From Blasia pusilla (Eukaryota > Marchantiophyta > Marchantiopsida > Blasiales): DNA of 64,000 nt. This document shows positions 46,601 to 59,098 of this stretch, piece after piece; positions within the stretch are counted from its first letter, which is position 1, and every line of letters starts with the position of its first letter. Both the position numbers and the translations under genes were made by a program. The stretch lies in NCBI GenBank assembly GCA_050084515.1, contig CM114271.1:24552001-24616000 (forward strand), written 5' to 3'. The notes beneath the pieces were generated by a model. That model had not been told where the DNA came from, did not search any database, and saw nothing but the letters and a program-made list of their open reading frames with translations.

Positions 46601-47912
46601 TTGACTTGTATGGAATGTTCACCTTTTCTTCTGGCAGATCAGATACCATACAGCGAAGATTCACAATTGCAAAGTCTCTACTTTCCAAAGCTGATAAGTC
46701 GTCTTTTGATCGGCTTTGCGGACAGGTGAGCTCTTACACCAGCTGAGTTGGATTAGAAGTCAGTAGTTCATCATGACAAGTACTGTGGTCATTGAGTAGG
46801 AGAATTGATTCTTCAAACAATTCATGCTTGAGGATTTAATTGATGCCTGTTATGAGTTGCTTTTGACGTCAGTTCTATGGATGATTCAACAAGTGTGAGG
46901 TACATGTTATGACATCTTTGTATTCTGTCATGATCCAACACATTGAATTGGTGCAGATATATGGGTTGGAAATAGAGCAAAAGAAGCTTGAGGAAGATAC
47001 TGTAGTCTACAATCGGTTGCAAGAGCAACTCAAACTCTCACCGGCATATCAGAAGGTATCTTCATAGGCTCTCAGCTGTATTGCTAGTGGTTGTAGGTTA
47101 CAAAAAAGTAATAGTCCAACCTAGAATTTGGCTTCCTGAGAACCTCAGCTGTACCACGTGGTGGGTCACGTGAGCGGCAGGCATTGAGCTGTGATGGTGG
47201 TTAAACTTTGTCATGAAGATCGAAAGAGTAGCTTTAAGAATGTGCTGAACAAGTGCCTTGAAGAGAAATTGTACTAATCAAGAATGAGAATGTACATATG
47301 CCTTGGTTTGTTGTTAGATTGCTATCCCATCAAAAGTTCTCGTGGCTACTTGCAGATGCTTGAGTATGGACGGACACATTTCGAGTTACAACCAAACACG
47401 GGACAGTTAATAGAGAAAGTTGATAATGAAGAAATGGAGATATCTTTTGAAGAGTTACTGGCTCAAGAAAAGAAGGATTCTTTCTGGTATGTCAGGCTCT
47501 CGCTTTTGTCTGTATGCAATTTTGTTAGTTCATGGAGGTAAAGGTGAATCACTTATTCTTAGTTGTTGAATACTCGTGAGATAAGGAAAAGCAACTTCCT
47601 GAGTCATCCTCCTTCATAAAAGCTTTGCTCCCTTGTAGACCAAATTGAGGATTTTGTCAGCCATTCCACCCCAGTAGGAGGCTTTTGACTAAAATTTCAA
47701 GCTAGAGAGATTGTTGTGTAGCTCTGGTCGGAGAAGCTCTCTTTTACTTGCACTCTTTTGGTGACGTCAAGTTCCAAAACATTGTTCTCAAATACCCTTT
47801 TCCTTGAACCTTGTGGGTGCCAAATACTCAGGCATTGACCACTGGTCTGGGATTGGGAATTTCTTGCAGGCAAAAGCACGGACCTTCAAGGTCTTCTGTC
47901 CAGGTCAGCTAG
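43623..47912 (+). CDS. Probably plant-conserved protein of unknown function, membrane-anchored N-terminus
   Basis: Six exons with GT-AG junctions: 43623-45812, 46218-46270, 46638-46725, 46957-47055, 47356-47486, 47870-47912, giving 867 residues. Residues about 4-25 are a hydrophobic segment (VIFVVAGILLVAGLVLVIAI) fit for a single membrane anchor. Residues about 60-620 are serine-, glycine- and threonine-rich and look disordered. A lysine/arginine run (KKEKRKKKNRGRRQKAK) lies near 624-640. A cysteine cluster (CICGTPKGSCHSIGCPYPF) near 679 starts a conserved helical C-terminal module that contains YDELVRSNIAKTLTLAQVGR, IQRRFTIAKSLLSKAD, LKLSPAYQKMLEYGR and ISFEELLAQEKKDSFW. From memory this C-terminal module recurs in angiosperm proteins without an assigned role. 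Intron 2 carries a 36-bp duplication (46507, 46543). Location and function are unknown. Confidence 0.85.
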
Positions 47913-50900
47913 TGATTCGAGATTCATCAAAGTGGTTCAAAGGAACTGTGGTGCTCTGAAGGTTTTTGTGGTTGGTTGCTCTCAGAATTGAGGGTTGCCC
48001 CTTTGCACTCAGACATGGTTTGACTGCCTGAATCCGCCAGCGGGCCACAAGCTTTCCCCTTGTATGTTATCACTATAAGTTGGCATTAATGGCTTTTTTG
48101 AAGTGGGGCTGGCAAATTGTACTTATGATTGACTAGTGATGTCGTTCAAATCCTGATTTGCCAATGGGTCTGATTTTACTGGCGTGGTTGGTTGTAACGC
48201 GGTTGATTTTGAACCTCCCCCCCTTCCCCCCTCCCTCTCTCTCTCTCTCTTTAGAACTCCTTGTGGACCCAAGAAATCAAACTGTGAAGTAGGTGGACAA
48301 CTTCTGTATTGTTTTTGTCCATTTTATGTCATTAGGTCTAATTATGTCCTAGCATCTATCTAAGCCTTCAGATCATGTGCTTCTTTCCTATGTCTCACCT
48401 AAAGATTATGGCAAGCACTACTTTAAGAGTAGATTCTGTGTACCATTTTGACTCAATGGGATCAAGGGAGTGGTAGGATTATCTAGCTCTATTCCAAATC
48501 TTGAAGTCATCAAGATGCCTGAAGGTGGAAGTAACTCTCAGTCGAATTTCTGTCGAACTCTTTTAATTTCAGCATGGAAACAATGTCTTCTTAACCAAAC
48601 AGTGGAGTACGTTCCTAACCAAAGAGCAAAGTTTCTTAACAATGACTAATCATAATCATTCTGGGTGAGAAGGTTTGGCGGTAACAATTGTATTCACAGA
48701 TTGAGATTTGCTCTCTGAGAATCTTTTGGCTTTTGTACTGGTAGTGTATAGCCTGCTAGGAATCTGTGGACTGTAGCTCCTACTTTTCTTCTCTCCCCAC
48801 ATGAATCTTAACAACCTTGATATTGACCTTCTCACATTATTGTTCTAGTCAGTAGTTGTCATTGGGGCTTGGCCTCATTTCCACAGCTCGAGCTCCTGCC
48901 TAGAATGTTGTTTCTTGGGGGAACACACTGTGCCTACATCTTTGAAGGTTTCCTCGAAGGAAGTGTGTACATCTTTTAAAGGCTTCCTTTGAAGGAATTG
49001 CATTGTGGGTTCTAGGTCAGGCATGCTATAGTTGAGGCACTTATCATTCCTGAGAGGATGGAAAACTAGCTGCCGTTTCAATCTTAGGAATGAAACTTGT
49101 CGGTAGTTGTAATCCAAGATTTGTTCTTGAAGGTTGTATGGAGAATAAGTTGATGTTTTCTATCAAATGTTACCTCAATTATTTTCGACGAAATGCATTT
49201 TCTGGAAGGGCAAGTCTCCATTCTGCATAGCACTTTCTTTGTCATAGTGGAAGGCACTAGAATTACTCAGTGCATGACTACCCAAAATGTGGAGTTAACA
49301 CTTTATGGTGGTGTTGGCAATGGATGGTATAGGAACCTTCTGAAATTTATCCAAAAGTGAAGTGGAATGAATCCAAAGTAATAATAATTAAAAATAAGTA
49401 CATACATTCACATATGTGTATATATTGCAACGAAACATAAAACACACAATCTACCATTGCAATCATTTCAATCTTAGGTCGTATTTAAATGAATATGTTT
49501 CCACTAGAAGGCACTTGAATAGGAATTCTGGAAGAAAACCTAGAAATATAAATATTTATTTCTCCTTGTTGGGTAGCTCTTCAATTTTGATGTGAGCAAT
49601 TTATTATAATAGTGTGAACTGCAAATCTTTGTCCATTTTGTAAATTATTGGTACATATAACTGGTGAAGAGCACCGAGACTGCTCTCTAAATTGGCAAAG
49701 CGAATCAAAGTAGTCTTTGAAACAAGAGAAATCTATGTCTATGTAGTAATTGGAGGATGCAAGTTCTTTTTCGTTCTTTCTAAAACTCTTTTGGGGTTCT
49801 AGAGTTAAGGAGAGTGATTTTAATCAGTTCTACGTTATTATTGGACAATGCTTCTCCTCTTGACACTTGGCAGCTTCAGCCAATAAGGATTGTTTACCTT
49901 TTGAATCCATAGTCAAATTTAATTTGCCATGACAGAATTTTGAAAGTTAACTATGAGAGGTAATTACACTAGTTATTACTAACTAGTGCATCGATATACA
50001 AATACATTTCCGAGAAGAGTGGTTTACTAAAGGCTTTGAGAAATATTTAGTTTATTATCTTCAATGGTTAGTATTTATTTAAAAGTTATTTAATTCCTAC
50101 ACATGGTCTCTCTAAGATTAGTTTGTCCAACAAAATTTCCCATTACAAATTATGTAGAAAAGATTGTTAAGTTTTTAAATGTTGGGCTTCTCATTTAAAC
50201 ATCCTTAAAATTTTTAGTAACATTCTTTATTTTCCATAAATTATCCTAGTGAATCCAAGCAACTTATAAAACTTAATTTTAGTTGAAATGATTCAAATGA
50301 AGCTATTAAGAGATAATTAATAGAGGAAAGGTAGTAGTAATCTTGGTGACAACTCAGCTTTAAAGTCATTAGTTTTAGGACACAATGCTTAGCAGTTTTT
50401 GTGTAAGAAATGCACTGAAATTATTTTACATAAGTATTATTCTTAAACTTGTGGTTGAATTGCAACCATCTTACCATTGTTCAACGTATCCCATGGCCAA
50501 CGGGAACATAATGATGCCTTTGGGAAGTGAGGTGTAAACTTAGACTTAACTTTCAATCTCTATTATTTCTCTGAGGTCCCCACTTGATTCCGACTTCAAA
50601 TTCATCCAAGTCGAGTTTGCATACAAATTTTCTTTCCATTGAATACACTAAAAGTTAAATAGAGAGTGAAGGATATGGGTTCGATTCCCATTATTCAAAA
50701 TTGAATACGTGTGCTAGTACAAGTCATCCGTTTGGGGTTTTTTTTTCATCTTGGATCTTGTCTCATCATGTGTCTCCTTTTGTCTTCACACTATGTGCTT
50801 GTGGGCTCTTTGAGAAAAATGTTATCTGTTCCTTGGGGTCCAAAGGATTATATTGTGATTTCCCAAGGTGCACGGGGAGAATCTATACTATGATATTATC

Positions 50901-51944
50901 AGAGGATTGAATTGTACTTTTCAATAGTTTGGTTATATGACTTGCGACTAAATGGATAATTTGGTTGCATAATACATGGCAAATTGACAACAATTACACA
51001 TGTGACAAAATGGATAGTTTAGTTGCATGATACATGGAAAAAATGTACTAAGAAAGATAACATTTTTTTTAAAATGCTTCAAATCATGTATGTTAATTTT
51101 GATTAGAATGCATCCACATCTTATTAAGTAAGTTTAAATAACAATCGTGGAGTCTTTAAGACCAACTCATATATGAAATAAAGTTGAGGGATCAACCAAT
51201 CACCCGCTATATTTTACATAGAGATCAATTGATGTGTAGATGCGGATCCCCTTAATCGGAAAAGTCCAAAGATAAATGAAACTAGTCTAGGTTCTACTTG
51301 CAAGAGCACATTTGATCAAGTATTTTACCACTATATTTGGAACTAACATGTTTATTTGAAACTTAGAGAAAAGGGTATTTGTTGGTTGGGTTTTGCTTTG
51401 GAGAAAGTGGGAAGAATCTTTGACTAAGATAGATGCTTATGTTTCTTTCTTTTTGCAACCAAGTCATGTTTAATTTTAGTCCGCATCATAGATACCTTAT
51501 CTACTTTTAGTTGGTGAGTTAAATAGAGGTTTGTGATGTTAATTTGAAACTCAAGTTTTTTAAAAGGGAGAAAGGTGAATGGATATTTAACCAAAAAAAG
51601 AAATTGTAAATTTCCTAAAGATTTACGCGTAGATTGTTTTAACTTATTATTATTATTGATAATTGAATTAGTTGAATAATTAGTTAGTTGGAAGAACTTT
51701 CTAGTAGGATTTAGAAAAAACATCATGTCTTCTTGTTGAAAAGGGAAACCCAAAAATTAGTTATTGTGAGATTTTTTCCTTAAGAAATTCTAAAACTCTT
51801 CTGCCAAAATTTTTGGTTAAGATTATGAAATTGAATCCAAGTTTATATATATAAATATAGATTTTTTCTTATATATATAGTGAAATTATTTTCAGGCATT
51901 GCAAGAGATTTGAAAAAAAAAACTAAACATGCCATATCTCTTTT
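47913..51944. other. Intergenic DNA
   Basis: No supported gene. A (CT)n tract lies at about 48218-48253. A short MITE-like end (GTTATTATTGGACAATGC) is near 49833. GGGTTCGATTCCCAT near 50670 resembles a tRNA T-arm but no tRNA can be folded around it. The rest is AT-rich and featureless to me. Confidence 0.55.
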
Positions 51945-52222
51945 AAGGTTGCATGTGCACAAAATCCATGTCCGAGAACTTACGTCTGTCTTATGGAAGA
52001 ACTTGTCTCTATGGGCCTCACCTTCATCTTCTTTCTTATTCCCCCTACTTGCCTTCATGTTCTATATTTTCTCGCTTCTTCCTCTCTCCACACCAAGATT
52101 GCATGTGGACAAAGTACGTAGACTTGCGTCCGTCTTATGGAAGGACTTCTCCTTCTCCTTCTTTCTCATCCCTCTCCCCCCACTTACCTTCATGTTCCAT
52201 ACTTTTCGGTTTCTTCCTCCCT
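51945..52222. repeat. Tandem duplication, period about 147 bp
   Basis: The block from GATTGCATGTGGACAAAGT through GTCCGTCTTATGGAAGGACT to TACCTTCATGTTCCATA occurs first near 51947 and again near 52094, with about 80 percent identity by eye. Confidence 0.8.
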
Positions 52223-52254
52223 CAACCTCCACTCCCTTCTCCTTCATTGCCCCA

Positions 52255-52530
52255 TTTGCCTTCGCCCTACCTTCCATCATGAACTATAAGTGCAGATCCC
52301 ACCTGTTGCGATCTATTTCCATGGATTTGTCCACACTTTTCCGTTCTAGGGACGGATTTGTCTATTTTAGTGCAACCATGCTCCACCCCCCCCATTGCCC
52401 GACACGACCTTGCCCTACTTTGCACCATGAACTACAAATATGCGCTCTACCTCTCACAATGTATGTCTATGGACATGCTCAAACTTGTCAGTCTTAAGGA
52501 TGAACTTGTCCGTATTTTTGCAACCACCAT
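52255..52530. repeat. Second tandem duplication, also period about 147 bp
   Basis: CATGAACTAYAARTRYGC starts at 52278 and 52425, each preceded by GCCCTAC and followed by a GATTTGTCYATTTTAGTGCA-like block. The unit is different from the one at 51945-52222 but the period is the same. Confidence 0.75.
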
Positions 52531-53269
52531 GGTCTCCTTCTTTTTATTTAAGTTAATTCATGTTATATTTTCATAAGAATTTTTCTATGGAAATTTTTTA
52601 CATAATTATATAATAATGTGATGATTGAATTTCTAATGCTCATCCTCTTTATGACACATATCTCTTCAAGGATATATTTTTGCATAAATAACCCATTTTT
52701 GTGTGAAAAGAAGATTGTGCCGGTACTCTGCACGACAAATACAATAATCCTTTATTTTCGCTCTCTTCTATCTTAACTTGATTCCTTGCCTTCTTTCCTA
52801 ACTCCTTAAAATGACACATATCAACATGAGTCCTGAAAGGACAAGTGTAAGCATTACGAAAGAACATTCTATAAACCAATCCTCATAATATTATAAATAG
52901 ATAGAAAGAGAACAAAGGAAATCAAACCAAAAGTTAGACTATAGTCGAGTTTAGGAGTTCAGGAATAATAAAAACAAAAACAAGTGGGCACCCCGTGCCA
53001 TGCATAGGAGGAAAGGGAGTAATCATGTTGGACACAAAATATTTTTCTTGCTACCCATAAAGGAGGAAACATTTTCTTAACGTCCGGTCAAAAAAATATT
53101 TGCAAATCAAGAAAGCATTCTTCAACGACAATACATATTTCATAACAATAAAATTTTCACAGAACAAATTTCCAAAAATGATAAATTGTACATTCTGAAA
53201 ATCATTATATTTGAAGGGAATGGTATTATTTTCGGAAAAGAAAGAGTAAATTTTCGACAAAATACTCTA
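52531..53269. other. Intergenic AT-rich DNA
   Basis: No gene. A reverse-strand MITE-like end with TTTGCAAATCAAGAAAGCAT lies at about 53098-53120. Confidence 0.5.
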
Positions 53270-55260
53270 TTTATTAAACGGAATGGTGTGTCATATTTGC
53301 CGAAGCACCCCCTCCAATATCCGTCGAGTACGCGGTGAGTCTCCTCGAGTGTCGTGCGGAGACGTCCTCGCGCCGACTCCGACTTTGATCTTTTCCTAAC
53401 CCTAGCTAGCCAGCCTCGTGCGCTAGATTGCGAGCTCCAATTCGATGCGATTGATTCTGATTGTGTTTTTGCGTCTCTGCTCGACACGCCTCTCGCAACG
53501 CGCAGCAAAGCAAAGCGAGAAAGAGCTCGCAGGACTCTTGACGGGCTGACCATCCGCGCGTGCTTCGAAGGGAACTGAGTCGGGTTTTTTAGGCCGCAGT
53601 CCTCCGGTCGAGAGCGGAAACGGAATCCGAGGGAGATTTGCGGAGAGAATAATCCCGTAGAGGAGATCTTGCAAGGCCTTGCGCAAAGTTGGGATGGGAG
53701 ACGAAATCTGACCGGGTTTTGTTGTCATGCACGTAGATGTAGTTGATTGGAAAACGCAGGTGTTTGTCCGTTTCAGAATGCAATGAGCACGCGTGTGCTG
53801 CAGGAGGAAAGTTAGGACGATCGTGTTTTGTGAGGTACGATAGAAGACCGCCGGCAAAAAGGAACCAAGGTGGCGGATGGCCCGACGATGGAACGTAGCG
53901 GACAGCAGCTTCTGGATATCCCTACGGCCAAATAAGAGAATGTTCAAAATCAAAATGATGTCTGGCTGCCGTGTTGAGCTTCTCCTCGCGTTAGCGAAGA
54001 TGAAATGCTGACAGTCGCGGCAATGAACTCACCGTCGCGCGAGTTGAAGCTTGCTCTGCACAAGAAGCGGAAGTGTCATCTCACCGGGCGTTGAAACTCG
54101 ACAATGTTTCGGTTTCTTTTTCTTCACTCATATCGCCCCAAGCCCGAATCTGCAGCCCTACTGTCCTAGCCGACCTAGCAGTGGACCACCATAGGAGTTA
54201 GGACAGAGAAAAACTGCTTGTCTTGTTTATCCTTCTGCGTCCTCCTCTCACGCCGGTTATACCGACTAACTGTATGGTTGGCATTGAAGAACACCTGCAG
54301 GTTTACCGTCGAATACTGTTCATACGTCTACCTTCCCCAGAGACGAAAGGTCCAGAGCAGGTCGGATCTAGGGCGGAACTTGTCGCCGATCTCGTATGTA
54401 AGTCTGTAGGAAGCACACAATTCAGAAACGCTTTACGAAGGGCCAATAGCAATTCTTTTGCTTTTGGAATTTGGATGGCGTTCTCATGTCGCCTGAGCCA
54501 CACATGACACGGACTCGGCGTTCCAGGCTCTCTCTCTCAAGAATCGGCCGTCGATCGGCAGCGCTCGGAGAGTCGCGACCTCACAGTATGCCATTCAACG
54601 TCCGGGGAGAACCGGCGTTACGTGTTGAGCTGGCCGGTAGAATTTGAGAATTGCCGATTCAGGTCGTCGGTTACCGGCCAAAAACCGAGGGCTCAGGGAG
54701 GGTGTCCTTCGTATTCGTATCTGTTTAGCCGGCTGGAATGAAGAAAACTTTGAAAATTGCCGCTCGGATTTGTAGAGACCGGAAATGTACCGGTTGTCAC
54801 GGAAAAACTCCCCGGACCCTGATGCCATTGCTCCAGAGTTCCGGGTGCAAAATCCAAGGCGAGCTGACTTCCAAAAGCGCATAATGCCGCTGCTTTTGGA
54901 TAGGCTGTGCGCGACTCCAGACTCCATACTCGAAACAATTGATGATGCCCTGTGTACGGGATGCGGACAACACGCGCAATCGCGCAGTCCCAAGACTCCC
55001 GAGCTCACAACTCCGATTCGCACACTTCGGCGCAAAATCCAGACAGGTACATGCACATTGCACAGCGCGTCCCTTCCCGGATCTGTAAAATTCCAGCCGG
55101 GAAAAGTGCAGATGTCGGTATTTTTTAAAAATTTGTCGGGACGGCTTCAGCCCGGGAAAAGCGGCCTCTTTGGGAAAGTAGAAAAACACCGGTAAACTTT
55201 TGTAAACTCCCGATAAGGCTTGTTTGGTTGTCGAGAAGAAGCCACCGGTCACGATGAGAT
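53270..55260. other. GC-richer segment, possible remnant of a gene region
   Basis: Composition shifts from AT-rich to mixed, and the sequence has a telobox-like AACCCTAGC near 53399, as often seen in plant 5' regions. ORFs on both strands (for example 54785-55195 + and 54595-55056 -) overlap and have no recognisable domain, so I do not call a gene. It could be a promoter plus non-coding exon, or a GC-rich transposon. Confidence 0.35.
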
Positions 55261-56342
55261 AGGCCAGGAGTCACAGCATGGGGACGCTGTCACCATTACA
55301 GGCAATTGGCAAACAAGTGGCAATAACACCGGACTTACATGTGAGTGCTGCACATAGCAGAACGGCCATAACAATGGCACATTAGCCCATAGTCAAATCT
55401 CATTTACTTTCTAAATCATCAGCGGTTCTATGAGCAAAAGAGCATCATCTCCCGGGGGGTCATGTCACTTTTCTTTCTATATATATATATATATGAATGA
55501 TGGAGTTTGAATACCCCATCCTCTCGGGATGACACATACACATTGTGGGTTGCTCCCGTGATGACACGTGTAACAAGTTTGATTAATATAATTCAGCGGT
55601 TGAGTTCAAATTAACAAACCGGTGTGATGCACTGGTGATTTTCACTTGTGCATAGCACGGATATTACATTAGTAATTAAATTAAAGAGGATGGGGTTTGA
55701 AGACCCCTTCCTCTGATGCTGACACATGTCTATTTTTGCCTCCTCTAGCGTTGACACTCTGGTGTTGACAAGTGTAACTTATCTGAACTAATATCTTTCA
55801 TCCGCATATTCTAGTCATTTATATTTCATATACCTCAAGAAATAATTGTTCCAATCACTTAGGAATTTATAGTAATTTGCAACGGGGGATAGTAGCAATT
55901 TATTGGAAGTTGGTCACTTTCATGACTCTGTTGCTTATTCTCAAGCAATGCAGTCGCCTACTTTATCTACAATATTGATTATGAGGCTCTTAGTACTTGT
56001 ATTTCACACCATAATCGCATTAGAATCGAAACACCATGTTGATGTGTCTAGATCTTCCTTCATTAGGTTTCATATGAACTGATTATTGTAGAAACTACTA
56101 ACTTTGCAAAGCCCATACTTATACATATAAAGGGGAGACAGAGAGTTGGCTTGCATAAACAAGGATATCAATGTATTAAACTACATGAGTTATCTTAAGC
56201 TTCTCCATATATGAATAGTCGTCCTCGAGCTTATTTCCTTTACACCTGATGGAATCTAAAGAATTCAACCTTGTCTTTAGATAGTTTCTTGGTGAATATG
56301 TCAACTAATTGTGCATTTGTGTTAAAAAATGTAAACTCTACT
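55261..56342. other. Intergenic DNA with a Helitron-like segment (family A)
   Basis: At about 55480-55740 two consecutive units with GATGGRGTTTGAAKACCCC, a CCTCTSRTGYTGACACAT block and GCATAGCACGGATATTACAT match the family at 14127 and 61351. An (AT)n tract lies at 55481-55494. Confidence 0.5.
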
Positions 56343-57091
56343 TTGTCGTGCGCATACACATCGCTGTCATCGAACACACACACAAACAAACACGATCCCA
56401 TGCTTACTCATGGCATCCATACACAGAGGCGAGAAGTACCAAAATATCTCCATTTAAAGTAAGATCCAATCTCTCTCTACACCATCTCACACCATAACTC
56501 TCAAAGGTGTGCACTCTCTCTCATGTCAAACCAAACCCACTCTCCTAATGAGAGGCTTGGGTTACACTCACAAGGCAAGGGATCATAGCTCTGTCGCCTC
56601 ATGCCAAGAGATTCAACAAAGAGAGAATGAGCTCTCAATCTCTCTCTCTTGGAGGTATAACCCCTTCCCTCTCCCAAGCCCTCTCAACGGTAACCTATGC
56701 TTGTAGGTCACCTCCTTGGCTCTTGACCTGCTGTAGGGGGTAATGGGCCACTTCCCAAAGTGGAAATTCAACTATCCCCAACATGGAAACTTACCTGAAA
56801 TAGCAAGTTTCTCTATATGGATCCAAATGAGTCGAAACGAAGGGGAAACGTGCTCTCTCATGTTTCCCGCGGCCCCAGGATGTCATCCTCGACCTCCTGG
56901 GCTTGTCCTCCACTCCTTGTGCAAACGCTTTGCCAGATCCCACCAATCTATCATAACAGCTATGACAGTTGTCGTACGCATACACATCACTACACGACAT
57001 ACATCGTTGTCATCGAACACACACACAAACACACACGATCCCATGCTAACTCATGGCATCCATACACAAAGGCGATAAGTACCAAAATATC
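56343..57091 (-). repeat. LTR-like 3' end of the DNMT/PHD retroelement family (second copy)
   Basis: In reverse orientation it shows the same repeat-core-repeat layout as 12994-13746: 120-bp repeats at 57091-56968 and 56448-56343 around a core of about 520 bp. It directly follows the PHD-encoding piece on the same strand. Confidence 0.85.
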
Positions 57092-57857
57092 TCCAATCGC
57101 CCCCCTAGCTGGTGGTTAGGTCCCTCTAACTCCAGATAGCCATCTAATCCTACCTACCACGACATACATCTCTAGGACGCTAAGAGCAGAAAGGCCGAGT
57201 GCTCACGTGGCCACATCTTTAGTCGCCTTCTTGTCATCCATGTCACAGAAAAAGTCAGAATCAAAACCTATCTAGTATCTCCTCTATGTACATTTGGGAC
57301 ATATCCATCGTCCCCGAGGAATCCTAGTGAGAGGTGGCGTCAGACATGCCATATGCCAACCTCTTGAACATCCATCACAGACTAGCATCGTGGCCGCACC
57401 ACGAGCAAAACCGCACAACATACAGCGCAAGCCTACAAGAACTACAGCTGAGCTCGGATCTACTGTACCATCAATGTTAGGAAGGTGACATGGCGCACAA
57501 TTACGCACATGGTCCTTCTTTACCATACCATCGCGTCCCTCCATCAAGAGAACACCAGATGGCAAAACGTCACGCTCTCTCAGGATAGTGCGCTCTGCAG
57601 TCAAATCCAACGTCGTCGATGTCGTCTGCTATAAGTAGACATAATCTCCCTGATGAAACCTCCGAATAGTTGGTCGATAACCACCACCCCAAATAGTCGC
57701 ATACCTCAACGTATCCCGATGCTGCGCAATCGCCAAGTTCTCAAACGCCATGGGCATCACTCTCCGAGACAACTCATGTTCACATCCATACATCTTGGTC
57801 ATCAAGATCTAGCACCTCACCACCATCTCGAAGACTGGCCGCAGGTAAATCTGGCTG
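57092..57857 (-). pseudogene. Retroelement pol 3' end with an intact PHD finger
   Basis: Reading on the - strand from 57857: a remnant of integrase end, then a segment absent from the 12.5-kb copy (VMPMAFENLAIAQHRDTLRY, ATIWGGGYRPTIRRF, GDYVYL), then DLTAERTILRERDVLPSG, NCAPCHLPN and a full C4HC3 PHD finger at 57424-57291 (CMLCGF, MLVCDGCSRGWHMACL, WICPKC), stop at 57284. The YVYL to PHD stretch occupies the position of a chromodomain-like or SH3-like integrase tail of gypsy elements. A TAG just after YVYL breaks the frame. It shows what the first copy has lost. Confidence 0.85.
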
Positions 57858-58095
57858 ATGACACATGGCATGTTTGACGCCACCTCTCACTAGGGTTCCT
57901 CAGGGACGATGGATGTATCTCAGATGTACATAGAGTAGGTAGTTCTACATTCCGACTTGTGTCTGTGACATGGATGACAAGAAGGCGACTAACGATGGGG
58001 CCACATGAGCACCCAACCTTCTTGCTTTTAGCGTCCGAGAGATGTATGTCATTGTATGTAGGGATAGATGGCTATATGGAATTAGAGGGACCTAA
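57858..58095 (+). repeat. Inverted partner: PHD end and 3' spacer of a third copy
   Basis: The sequence from CATGGCATGTTTGACGCCAC to GGACCTAA matches 12737-12967 on the + strand. It abuts the - strand copy at about 57857, so two element 3' ends point away from each other. Confidence 0.85.
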
Positions 58096-59098
58096 TTTTG
58101 CGACCATCATGACCAAAAAAGTGCCAAGCGGAACATCGGAACATTAGCGGGCTTACGCTAAGATGGTTTGCGCGTTGGAGTTGTCGCAAAGAGGAGACAA
58201 GAGACGAGATGCGGACGAGGAGTCGCGTTTCAGGTGTTATGGTCGCGACTGAGAAACCTGGACCAAACGCGGAATGAGACTTGAAAGAAGTCGAGTCTAG
58301 GAAGTGGGTTGCCAAAGGGAAGATCCAGATTTGGAACGCCACTAGCGTTTGAGAGTTTCCGACTGTATTTATGGCCATAACTTTTAGCGCCAAGATGCGT
58401 TTGGAGCAAATAAGGATGCGTTGGAAAGCTTATGGAGAGCCACTCCAAACGCACCAAAGATCGCTGCAAATGCATAAGCAGCAACCGGAGATACAACCCG
58501 AAAACGATTGTAAGTGAAGTCGGGTTGAGGACCACAATGAAGGGCCCGAACCTCTTTTCCCAAAGGGGAGGGGTTATTGGAGAACCCCAGAAGTACTAGT
58601 AAGGGGGAAGGTCTCTGAGAGTGCTTGGAACCCAAACCCCACTTTGGGCACCGCGGGGCGGCTCAAGGGCATGGAACGGAACGCGAGTTTAGGGGTTGGG
58701 TTGGAAAACCTGCACCAAGTCCAGTGAGGCGATTTTAGACATCCCTCTTGGATTCCACCCCGCGACTCAATTACTTGGGTCTCGGTTCAGAACTCACCCG
58801 AGGACCGTTGAATAGTTGGGATCGCTAGGCGCGCAAGTGCCGTTTCAGATCCTTGGACTAACCAGAAAGTCTGTTCCAAGTCTTGAAGGACTTGCCATGT
58901 GTTGGAAGCTAGGAACTAAGGAAGGTTGAGCTTGATGAGACGCCGAGTTGAGGACTCGGTGGGTTGGAACGCCGGTTGGCCAAACCCGACTAACGAGAGT
59001 GCGTGTTTGGGTGCAGATCGACAATGAGTTCGTGACCTATTGAACGCACGCTTCCACAACACTAAAGATTGACGTTCAAGGAGAGTAGGGGCGTGACA
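58096..59098 (-). mobile_element. LTR-like insertion of 1003 bp with a 5-bp target duplication
   Basis: The third copy is interrupted between CCTAA at 58091-58095 and CCTAA at 59099-59103; the continuous version at 12962-12970 has only one CCTAA. Read on the - strand the insert begins TGTCACGCCCCTACTCTCC, a start common to plant gypsy LTRs, and ends near GGTCGCAAAA. No coding region is seen, so a solo LTR is likely. Confidence 0.75.

Noticed and set aside
50660-50700. tRNA gene suggested by GGGTTCGATTCCCAT
   Set aside because: Only a T-arm-like stretch is present; no acceptor, D or anticodon arms can be placed upstream.
54595-55252. Overlapping ORFs of 136-153 codons on both strands
   Set aside because: No domain, no splice context, and mutually antisense openness point to chance in GC-richer DNA.
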